64,000 bases of DNA from Atopsyche davidsoni (lineage: Eukaryota > Arthropoda > Insecta > Trichoptera > Hydrobiosidae), in assembly GCA_022113835.1 (NCBI GenBank), contig JAILWY010000023.1:13638001-13702000 (forward strand), given 5' to 3'. The notes under the pieces are model-generated. The model saw only the letters and a program-made list of their open reading frames with translations, was not told the origin of the DNA and did no database searches. The first letter of the stretch is position 1, and every line of letters begins with the position of its first letter. Below, in pieces: positions 27,731 to 39,600 of this stretch. The position numbers and the translations under genes are program-made.

Positions 27731-28009
27731 TCACGACGATTTCCATTCACATGCGTATTGCGTGCAGTTAAGTATAAACAGTCTTTCAAGTTCTGAAATG
27801 ATATATGTACTGTCATTGAACAAGCACAGCGGAAATGGGAAGGTTCGTGATAATTCACTATTTAAATCTAGAAATCTTTCATTCAAGTCCGACAAAGACT
27901 CTTCCAACTCAGAAAACCTTCCATCTTTGGCTTCGGCACCTTCTACTTGCATTAGAGATACGTGCTCGCATAGTTGTAGAAGTAGAATCCCTTTAAAATT
28001 AAAGATTGT
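27731..28009 (-). CDS. Unidentified 92-codon open frame, possible exon or gene fragment
   Basis: From just after an upstream stop (28010-28012) to the stop at 27731, this minus frame is open for 92 codons; the first ATG is at 27952, giving 73 codons. It does not sit in a GC-rich patch, which makes it less likely to be a composition artefact than most frames here. The middle is acidic with leucines spaced as in a short helix or coiled coil (FSELEESLSDLNERFLDLN). Downstream comes a hydrophobic stretch with FPFPLCLF. I do not recognise the family. The weak pattern of leucines with RF and LN faintly recalls insect chemoreceptor loops, but that is guesswork. A lysine/serine-rich plus frame at 27762-28025 is its shadow, or the reverse. 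Confidence 0.25.
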   Translation of the reverse strand, partial: TIFNFKGILLLQLCEHVSLMQVEGAEAKDGRFSELEESLSDLNERFLDLNSELSRTFPFPLCLFNDSTYIISELERLFILNCTQYACEWKSS

Positions 28010-28012
28010 TCA

Positions 28013-28945
28013 TCTCTTTTTTTAACACCAATGCTAGGCTCTGAAGTAAACCCCCTCGAAATGTATTTCTTCCCACACGCAGAACTGACATTTTCCGGAG
28101 AATATTGACGGATATTTCACTTAAGACACGCCTCTTCCCATTACGGCTCCCTTCTCAGTTAAGACTTCTTATTCAGTTTAGCCAGATAATAATGTCTCTA
28201 CAAATAACATTGAATTGAATAAGTCATTATTCGGTTTACTATTTTTGAGCTCGATTCATTGCACAATCGATCGAATATGAAGTAAAACCGGAACAAAAAT
28301 AAATGCAGTCTAAATAGAAACGAGTGGACGGACAACGCATATAAAATTACCTACGCACCGGCACAGCTGGTAAAAGAAAAGCTTATTAATATCACTGCGA
28401 AAGTGCCGGTTGCGTCCCGGAAATACTCTCTAGGACGTGAGTCGCTGCTGCAGCGGGATCTGGCGCCCTGTGGGGGACTTCTGGTTTATTCGCTTTATTT
28501 ACGAGAGTCTCCGAGGAACTGGCACGGCTCCCCGGCCGCGTGGACCGGCCGTTCTATGTACGACTCCGCAGCGTGAAAGCGAAATGAAACTCTCCGCGTT
28601 GGCTAGACGCATTAAAATTAGTCTATGCACCGACCTACGTACTCCGACGCCACTGCGAGGGCTGCCTGAATAGACGCTTTTTTTGCAATAATTAAATGTG
28701 TTATACTTTATAAATATTGTTATAAAAATTTTAATTTTCTTATCACTATATCAAACGCACGACTCTCGATTAACACAGCAGAGATTAACATATATTCATT
28801 GGTTTTTTTAAATCTTTTATTGATGACTTGAATGATTGTAAAAAATTGTTTAATTGTGATTCCAATGAATCCTTATCGTTTATAGACATCATTCTGATTC
28901 ATTTGCTGATTAAAAATCTCAAAACTTAACAATTACTAAAAGTTG
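28013..28945. other. Spacer with a GC-rich patch, no gene seen
   Basis: The region at about 28400-28680 is GC-rich, unique and open in one plus frame for 78 codons (28437-28673), with no recognisable domain. The remainder is A/T-rich. It borders the hAT element starting at 28954. Confidence 0.5.
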
Positions 28946-28964
28946 GACTAGAGCATAGGTTCCC

Positions 28965-29103
28965 AAAGTGGTCAATATCCCATATATAGCACAATTTCGA
29001 TTGACTTGTTTGGAAAGTTTCCCCAAATTGTGATGACAAACCTTGTACATAACAAGGTACCAAACCTATTAAAAAAAATTTTTTTTTTAAAGTGGTCAAT
29101 ATC
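28965..29103 (+). mobile_element. Retroposon tail inserted in the hAT element, 15-bp target-site duplication
   Basis: The 109-bp insert (28980-29088) is bracketed by a perfect 15-bp direct repeat, AAAGTGGTCAATATC, at 28965-28979 and 29089-29103. Its 3' part (AAATTGTGATGACAAACC, then CCTTGTACATAACAAGG, then an A-run and a T-run) matches the copy at 3568-3631. The duplicated target is the subterminal sequence of the hAT element, so this insertion is younger than the hAT. It may be a 5'-truncated LINE end or a SINE; the family was not recognised. Confidence 0.85.
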
Positions 29104-29234
29104 GACCCCCAGGGGTCGATTTCACCCTACAAGGGGTCGATGACAGTGAAAAATTAATTTGGGGGTCCATGAACTGTAAATGGGGGTCTACGAGAGTGGA
29201 TACCATTTTAGCAGGTCATCACCAAATACCATAG

Positions 29235-29597
29235 TGGATTATCAATCCATACCGTTACATTGAAGAATCGGAAGTCATACTACAAGAAGAACTGATCGGA
29301 ATAAGCACTAATGAAAAACTGAAGGTGCAGTTTAGAAAGGGATATCAGCAATTTTGGCTTCAGAGAGACATACCTGCTATTTATCCTGCACTATGGACTA
29401 TCGCATGAAGGTTTTTGATAGCTTTTCCATCTTCATTCCTCGTGAAAAAGGGTTTCAGTGCGGTTGCCATTCTTCTTACAAAAAGAAGAAATAGATTGGA
29501 AATCACTGGGCGAGGAGATTTAATGTTAAATCTGTATTATTTGAAGCCAAATATTGAAAATTTGCTACCAAAGCATCAGACCCATCCCTCCTATTAA
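29235..29597 (+). pseudogene. hAT transposase C-terminal fragment with internal stop
   Basis: One frame reads from WIINPY through EESEVILQEELIGI, GYQQFWLQ, YPALWTIA, then a TGA stop at 29406-29408, then RFLIAFPSSFLVKKGFSA, TKRRNRLEI, NLYYLKPNIENLL and HPSY before the final stop at 29595-29597. The order FPSS, GFSA, RNRL, LKPNI and HPS is the conserved C-terminal dimerisation region of hAT-type transposases and domesticated relatives such as ZBED5, FAM200 and SCAND3. The BED finger and the catalytic N-terminal two thirds are absent. A second in-frame stop lies just upstream of 29235. It is a dead fragment. Confidence 0.85.
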
Positions 29598-29661
29598 ATG
29601 TATTGATTTTTTTAGTGAATATTACCATATTTGCACTTTGTGTGCTTTATTTATAAAGGTA

Positions 29662-29745
29662 TACAGTAAAGCCTCGATATAACGGACCCCTGTTTAATGG
29701 ATTTCGGATATAACGGACAAAGAATACGGTCAAATGTAAAAATTT
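29662..29745 (+). mobile_element. Solo end of a pogo/Tigger-like element
   Basis: After a TA dinucleotide, the sequence starts CAGTAAAGCCTCGATATAAC and repeats GATATAACGGAC at 29676-29687 and 29707-29718. A CAGT start after TA with a subterminal ATATAACGGA repeat is typical of pogo/Tigger members of the Tc1-mariner superfamily in animals. The matching opposite end was not found, so this is a truncated or solo end inside the hAT element. The 3' limit is approximate. Confidence 0.6.
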
Positions 29746-29825
29746 AAGACAGGGGGTCTACGAAAAACAGGAAATCTCGACAAGGGGCCATCGGGACAAA
29801 AAGTTTGGAAACCTCTGTACTAGAT

Positions 29826-32800
29826 CGACATATTATCTAGTTTTATCATAATATATTAATTTAAAAAAATATTTTTGCATTATTATCGATCGATTGACTA
29901 AACAAGAGAAACGGCAAAAAGTAATCGAATAATCAAATAAATAATACAAATTTAAAAAACATAGTTTTTCGACACATTGACAAGTTTTTTTAGTAAAGTA
30001 AAAAATAAATATTTCATTCCGTTAAAAGGTGCATTCGATTTATTGATTGTAAATGACTTTGTGCGCATTTATACTATTAACACAATTATACCATTCGATT
30101 ATACCCACGGGTAATTCACAATACTTTGTTCGTATATGTGATTCAACAGTCATCTCTACTCATTCCTTTTTTTTATTTTAAATTTTAAAAACAGCATGAC
30201 AATCGTGTTGATCATAATTTAAAAAAAATACATTTTAATCTGTCTTTGAGTGAGCAACTATTGGGACATCCCTCCCGCGGTACTTCGGTGTGTGTCGAGA
30301 GGCCTGCACCACACATGTGTATGAAGAACTTTTTAAACTTTTTATTTATTTTTAAAGAACCTGGTTTCAGTTTAAAAATATTTATTCGCATAATAAATAC
30401 GCTAATGTATTTTTTTTTACAGTTCAACACATATCGCAGGGTTTAATTGTCTTATTTGCAAGATTTATAAGCCTGCTTGACATGATATACTAAATCTACA
30501 ATTCGTGTAGATTTAATGCGCTGTACATGTGAACTACTGTTGACAAGTTATTAAAATGAAAACAAATTTGACGCCAGCCAGAAGCACTATACTCGAAGGT
30601 CGTGTTTTAATATTTATATCTTGTATAACTGCAATAAGATTCCGAGAATTTTCATGCAAAATGATTCTTGTGTAATAAGATATAGATTCTCGTGAGTAAT
30701 TATTATGGATACATTCGTACTGCTTGGCTGAATTCTATGGCGCCATACATGGCCACGTCTCGAGGGCGCCTTAGAGTTCTTCTTCTTGGACTTCTCTCAG
30801 AAGTCAGTGTGTGCACCAGGTCGATCTAGGACTCGGGTCAGCTCATGACGAAAGTTCGGCACCCAATGTCTTGATAGACTGGCCAAGCTCAAGGTTTGTC
30901 TTCGTTGGCTGTGTCTCTGGTAGCAAGATTGAGATACAGCCGAAGAAACATTCACTTTATCAATAGAGTATATGCAATGCATTAAAGATATAATTATCGT
31001 TTTTATATATGTGACTCATAATAAAGTAATCTCTTAGCTCAGTAAGGCTGGAAAATTTACATATAAATCTATTTATTATTATTATTTTATTTAAAATAAC
31101 TAATAGCAGATGAAAAAAATGTCAAATTTGTAGTTAAGTTGTTATTTTGGCTCACAATATTTTTTTTAATATTTGAGAATTTTTGTTAGTTTTGATTGGA
31201 AAATAACAATAACTTTTTTTAACTATAGTAATTCTTTAATATGCGCATTATATTACTTTGTGCCGTTGGGTTAAGTTAAATTAAGCAGACTCAAATTTAG
31301 ATCAGTTTCTTGAATGGAATATTTAGATGGTGACCACCGTGGAGTTTTTGCAGATGCTCAGCCCGCCCGCGGTTCCTGGAGACTAGACGCAATAAATAGA
31401 CTTTATTGCGGACGTGGGGAGGGGGGAGGGGGTACTTCCGACACTGTCCATTAAGTTTATCGTGACTGGCGCGCAGAAGCCCCCCCTTGTTGCTATGCAA
31501 AATAATTTTTATGAAATATAAATAATCTTTAAAAAAAAAAAACCAACTTGAAAAGTGACAATTGTTTCCGCGCTACGATTTGTTTTGTACGTTTTAACCC
31601 AGGCTTTTCTTGATTGGTTGGTGATTTGCGTGCCAATTTTTTCTGGATTGTGTAAACTCGTTTATTACTTAAAAAAAAATAGTTTCACAATTGAATTCTT
31701 TTTGCTTGAGTGAAAATCTTAAATGCTACGTGTTCTTATTTTTGGGTAACAGTATAAGTTTTTTAAAAACTTTTTTTAATACAAAATATTAGCATTTATA
31801 AATGATTGTTTATTAAATTATAAAATTTTTAGTAAATAATATTAATACTATTTATTTTAACGAAACTACTTATCAATAATAAGCAAATTATTAAAAACTC
31901 AATGACGCCGCATTTCTATGTTTTTGTATTGTTTTTTAGTATTATATAAACATTTTCCACCGGAATATCGCGTAAGCACCCACAAGGTAAGCAATTGAAA
32001 TATTACTCACCTGAATTTATTCAGATAATTCAGAAAAAAAAATTATTTCTTTGATCTCGGTAGCTTAAAATTTATCTTCGTGCTAGATGCTCGAACACTT
32101 CGATCAATCCTTGCCCGAAGGTCAAAATTTCTCTAAAAACGCCAGATAACATTATATTAAATTTGCTTTAGGATATTTATATAAAAGCTTTTATTACTTT
32201 TTTTCATATAAAACTAATTTCATAAAGCTCCAACTCGATCAAATATGAACGGTTTTTTTAAATTTATTTTATGAGTTCTGTCTAGAGTGAATTTATAAAT
32301 CTGTTAGTCTAGGAAAATGTGTTTAATCCTTCCTCCGTGCAGCACAGGGCTTCGGCCTAAAATTATTTCAAGGTCCGATGTTCTCTCTAATGACGCCTAG
32401 AATATCCGTTCCGTGAGGTTATCAGTACACTGGGATTGGCCTGTCCCGTGCATAACGCGGGGGTGCCATTTTAAAATATACAAGATTATACCTACGTACT
32501 TAACAGCAGGGAACGTCTGATTAAATTTATTGAATGTCTTCGGCTAAGTTTACACTTGACTTTTATGGCGGCGGCGTTAGTGTCACACTGACATTTTTTA
32601 CTATGATTCTTATAACTAACAAGGTACTAAAGACATACAGACGGTTTCAGCTTGACTTTTGGTATTATTTTAAAATATAAATTTTGCTCATTCACGTCAA
32701 AACCTATATAGCTGACAACAATAAATATATATTTTTGCTTGCTTGAAATGGTATTGTTATTAAGATTATACATTTTCAACATGTCAATATCATAAAGACT

Positions 32801-33599
32801 GAATACATTTAATGCATTTATATGTAATCATACTATTATGATTTTGGGTCATTTAAAAATTTAAATGGGAATATACCGTGTTTTATTTATTTATTTGTAA
32901 TAGTTACAAACCCAGCAGATTATAATTTTACAAAAAACAGTATAATTTGTATTTTATAGCATTATGACTATTTAAATAAATGTCGGTCTTAAGCGACACC
33001 GACCCGTTTTTTTCGTTCCTTGATTGATTTTATATCTCTTCGATTCTTCCAAATCTTTATGGATGTGTCTACAAGTTAATGTTAATCACTAAATTACACT
33101 GTTAGCTTTTTTGTTTTGTTCATTATTAGTTTAACAGTTTATCCATTAAGTGTTGTAACATATTGTATTTAGTACAGCCAATTTCATCAATTTAAGTTTA
33201 TATATTTTAGCTAAAATAGATATTAATGACCTAAAATGGATTGAAATAGATCAGAAAATGTATATCCAGTAATGACGTAATTGGAATCACAATTTGTTTT
33301 TATTTTAAAAACCAAAATGAGAAATTCAGTTGCACTTTCTGTCAAAAATTTAAGTATAATTATTATATGCCAGACCTTTTTTGCGCAAAAAACCAAAATA
33401 CACCGCATACAAGTACACTTCATTGTCAAGCATTGCACCTGGCTTGCCGAACTGACAAAGACATCTGCCGATTCTCTGTTTGATTATTATATGTAATTAT
33501 CAAATTATCAAATTGTTTTTCCTGCCAAACGGAAGTCAACTTCACTTAACTCCCGCCATCGGCAGCTTTATGCTTCGGTAGAATCCCATACTCGAGAGC
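29826..33599. other. AT-rich spacer, no gene seen
   Basis: Mostly A/T-rich DNA with mixed-composition patches at about 30240-30310, 30730-30930, 31340-31490 and 32330-32460. TTTATGGCGGCGG occurs near 32566. The 71-codon frames on opposite strands at 33223-33496 overlap and are not credible genes. No family-level repeat was recognised. Confidence 0.5.
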
Positions 33600-33735
33600 C
33601 ACCAGCGACGTTCTAGTCTAGTGGTGAGAATGATTGCTTTCAGACTATTATGTTCGAATCTAGGTAAACTGTGAAACAGTGAGGTGGCAGGGAAACACTA
33701 GACAAACACAAGTCTAGTATTGTTTAACTTCGATT
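33600..33735 (+). mobile_element. tRNA-derived SINE-like remnant
   Basis: A polymerase III box-A-like word, TAGTCTAGTGG, at 33614-33624 is followed by a box-B-like word, TGTTCGAATCT, at 33651-33661. The spacing is shorter than in an intact tRNA. Downstream is a non-tRNA body containing GAGGTGGCAGGG and a short inverted repeat (ACTAGAC ... GTCTAGT). This order suggests a SINE with a decayed tRNA head. No complete cloverleaf can be drawn and no target-site duplication was identified. Ends are approximate. Confidence 0.45.
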
Positions 33736-35690
<1,955 letters not shown>

Positions 35691-36365
35691 ACATATATTA
35701 CCAATTGCAGCTCCATTAGTGCTTGGTTGCATTATTAAAATAACTCACGAATATTATTGAGTAATTGGTTTCCAACTAATTTGTTTTATTTGTTTATTTA
35801 TTTATATTGAATATTTGCAGTTGAAAATAATCATATGTATTAAATGTCATCTCTTCATAATTATATAATTAGTATACAGAGCATAAACTTTCATATTGGT
35901 GCATAATAATTCTAGATTAATAGAAATCGGAATTAAGAAGCAATTACAATGACGAAGAAGCATATTTTAAATAATTGATAATTTCTAGTGTAGTTATGAA
36001 TTCAGTCATTTTTATCGTGAAGATAATTTAATTGTGTATTCAAAATAACCTTATTTTTAATATTATATTTTTAAAAAATAATATTAAATTTTGTGAAATT
36101 CGTAATATAAAATTTTCACTCATCGTTAAGTACCTTTTATTATCAGCCGATCAATTAATGTTTTGGTTAATTTTAACAAGTATGCAATTTAAAAAAAATC
36201 ATTTAATACCGAAATTTGGTAAGAATTCAGTGTGTACTAATTTTACAGATTGAAAAACTGCAATAGCAAACAAGAACTGCTACGTGATTCTCGCATCCGG
36301 ATGCCGCAGACTTCAACGACTCCAATTATGCCTCCATTCTTCATGTTTTATGTTTATTAAATAAT
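35691..36365. other. AT-rich spacer, nothing seen
   Basis: A/T-rich sequence without a supported gene, repeat family or RNA. A 73-codon frame at 36032-36253 is AT-driven. Confidence 0.5.
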
Positions 36366-36663
36366 TTTGGCGGTGGCCGGCTCGTTCCGGTTTAATGTCT
36401 CGCGGATCCGGGGCATCGGTCTCTGGAACTCCTCTCCAAGAGATGTACAACCTGCGGCACCAGCGACTGACCGCGTCACAGAATCGCTCGCAACGGCGTC
36501 ACAAATATCGATTGTTAAATTACTTTGGCGGTGCTCCGATTTGATGTTTTTCGGATCCGGGACATGTCTTCGGGGATCATCTGCAAGAGATATGCAACTG
36601 CGGTACCAGCGACTGACCGCGATTCAAAATTACACGCAATCGCGTCACAAATATTGAATGTTC
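36366..36663. repeat. Diverged tandem duplication of a GC-rich segment (two units of about 150 bp)
   Basis: Unit 1 (36366-36523) and unit 2 (36524-36663) share, in the same order, TTTGGCGGTG, CGGATCCGGG with GCAT or ACAT, CAAGAGAT-TGCAAC-like text, ACCAGCGACTGACCGCG and GCGTCACAAATAT. Unit 2 has several small deletions. The units align over their whole length with scattered substitutions, so the duplication is old. The open frames across them (36367-36657 and 36525-36731) reflect the two units in different registers and encode no known domain. Confidence 0.85.
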
Positions 36664-39600
36664 ACGCAAACTCTTTCCGTGATTCTAACAATGCTATCTG
36701 GTGGCTGGACTCTTTAAACTTTTTAAATTAATAAATTATCAAAATTCAAAATATAAACTTATCGACGCATACTTCATATCCGCAAATGTATATATCTGCC
36801 GACTGCCTGCAAAAGAGTCGTAAAACATTTTTTAAAAAATTATGAAATTATATCTATACGCATTGAAATCCGCACAAAATTTTGTCCGCAACCTTTAGGT
36901 TTACTAGTACACAATATATTATATAAGGTATGTCTTTTGACATCTTGGCTTAGCAGCGGAAAGCCTTATTACCATGCCATATGTATTATATTCGGAAAAA
37001 AAATCATTGAAAAAATAGCTTGTACTCGGAACAATATCTGTTGCTTTGTGTGAATATTGATATACCAAATACTTTAAATACGTATTCGCCATGTTTTAAT
37101 TACAGGTCTCTAAACGAATCCTTATCCCTGTCTCGGATTGATCGATGATTACATGTATTTATATTGCAAATAATCCATAAGGATGTAACACTTCGTCATG
37201 TTAACAGCTTACACATTGCGAATTTGTGGTTGCCGACATTCCCACGACCGGCAGTACGGGACCTCTGTCCGGGGCATGGCGTGGATCGAAATAGAAGCGG
37301 CTCTTAGCCGGCCATTATTTTGTTAATAAGGATTTCTCATGCCGCCCGCCGCCGCGCCATGCAGAACCGACATGTTTATTAGGCCAGACCCGCCGCTGCA
37401 GGACATGTCCTGGACGCAGGCGGCGCTAGGCTCATATCAGATTTTTTTAAATATATATCAACAAACAAATGGGCTTTATTTCAATAAATATACAGACACA
37501 CCTCGAAGTCATTTTTTGTAAATAAATACCACACAATTTGCTGATGAGAAGAAAGCGTCGTCGTGGTTTATGAGTTAATAGCAAATTATTGCAAGGTGTG
37601 ATTAGGAGTCACCAACAAATTTTATGACAATGTCGATGCATTTACAACCATAATATCTTTTTTGTGCTGAATAATTAATAGAATAAAAACTACATTAAAC
37701 GTAATAAATAATAACATTTACTTTTCGTAGATTTAAAAATAATAATTGAATGTAATCATGCGGCTGCTTCAATTATTTCCGTAGTTGAAGTGACGATGTG
37801 CCACTCTAGCAAAAATCTAAATCGAAATATCTTACAGCCATTATTTTATGCACTGAGTAAGTGAATATCTCGTCGGTGTACCGAATAAATAAAATATTAA
37901 GTCAATAAAACCTCTGCCTTATCCCCTTAGCTTAACAAATCGAAGTGTGTAATTCCCTTGGTTTAATCCGAAGGCCTTGTAATATTTGATTCCAAATCGT
38001 TGGAATATTTTTCCCGATAACGCCTCATTAATCAATATATCAAAAAATCATTACCAGAGAACCGTAAGCGGTCTGCGATTTCTTCAACCATAAACAGCAT
38101 TTCCAGACATGTTTTTAACTATTATGATTTCGCTGCTCAAGCCAATCAATTACGTTGCCGCCAAAATATTTGCCATGGATAATACTATCTTAGTTTTTGT
38201 ATATGATTCATAATTTAGTATTTGTTTGTGTACGTTTTGTTAATTAATAAAGTAAACGATCGGATCAAACAATTTATGCAAACCTCAGTTGTATCCTGCG
38301 TTGTTCCTTTCTAAAAAAAATTATATTACTTATTTAGTAAGTAAAGGGTTGTAACTGAAAAAGGAAAAGGTAACAAGCTATTCATAGACCTCACGAGTAA
38401 TGCGGTTGAACGGAATCGACTTAGTTTGCTTACAGGTAAACATGTAAGGATTTTTTTATAGAGGAGTTTAATTTCTGTTCTCTGTATCCATATTAATTCT
38501 TGACCTTTTAAAACACAATAATCAAAATATACTGTTATATAATAGTGTCTATCAAACATATTATTATAGAGAGTATGTTCTTCCTCAAGAATGTCTCAAC
38601 TTTACTGCATCGCTTTTTACTCGTATTATATGATATATTTCTTATTTTATTAATAATACAAGCAAAAATAACACGCCTGTTTGCGTGTTTTATGTACGTG
38701 TAAGATTTATGTTCAAATGTGCAAGTGCAAATTACTTTAGTTAAAAAACAATTTAATTCCTTATTGCAATGCTTACCCGTGCTCTCGGGAATCCCTTACA
38801 CATCTATGTAATTACACCTCTCCATAGGCCGCACTTGTATTTAGCCGGGGACTCAACCACCTGAACGAATATAATTGCCACTCTCACGGAATCATGTAAG
38901 TCACATAGTTAATACACGTACTTAAGAAGATCCAAGCCAGACCGCTTTTATGTATAAACGTAGAAAATAACAAACCAAAGAGTGCAGCCGGGTTAGACCG
39001 TTCTGCGCGTGATACGATCGGAATCGCTTCCATCTCATAGAAATTAATTTGTTAATCTCATAGAAAGCTTATAACAGTACTTAAGCGTTCGTACCCACAG
39101 GCGACACGCGCATTCGTAAAAAAATGTTGATAACAAAATATTCGATATTATAATTATTAACAAATCAATTATATTAAAAAATATACAAAGATTCATCCAC
39201 TGATTCCTGCACACGGATCATAATATAACAAAAAAGTCCCTGCCCCGGGAGCGCCATGTGGCTTCAAGTCCTTTGGGGTGTTTTTGTTGCTTTTTTACCC
39301 TCAGGCTCTTATTAATTACCAAGAGACAACTAAATAGCGCCGCATCAGGTGAGCACACCTCGCTCCACGAGATAACTACCTGGATGTTTACGTTTCATTA
39401 GTAGTTGGGAATTTCAATAAAAAAATTAAGAGCATAACATTTCAATTATGTCTGCTGAAACATTCGTATTTTGTTATCATTACCATTATAGTCAAGATTA
39501 TTTATATTTCATAAATAATCCAAAATAATTTTATGTATTGTTTTTTTATGTACCAAAATAATATTGATAGGTAAAAGATGCTACAGCTTAAAGTATTGCG

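Larger units (their letters stand above)
28954..29817 (+). mobile_element. Decayed hAT DNA transposon (ZBED5/SCAND3-like) with two nested insertions
   Basis: The ends are imperfect terminal inverted repeats: CATAGGTTCCCAAAGTGG on the left, while the right end, reverse-complemented, reads CAGAGGTTTCCAAACTTT. They are flanked by 8-bp direct repeats matching at the central six bases: GACTAGAG at 28946-28953 and TACTAGAT at 29818-29825. An 8-bp duplication centred on CTAGA fits the hAT superfamily. Inside lie repeated GGGGGTC words, the C-terminal part of a transposase (29235-29597), an inserted retroposon tail (28980-29088) and a pogo-like end (29662-29745). The element is internally deleted: about 860 bp in total, far short of an autonomous copy. 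Confidence 0.85.

Noticed and set aside
37339..37521. Start codon and first exon at 37339 (MPPAAAPCRTDM...)
   Set aside because: GC-rich composition keeps the frame open; the peptide is unrecognised and the downstream part is plain AT-rich sequence without a clear donor.
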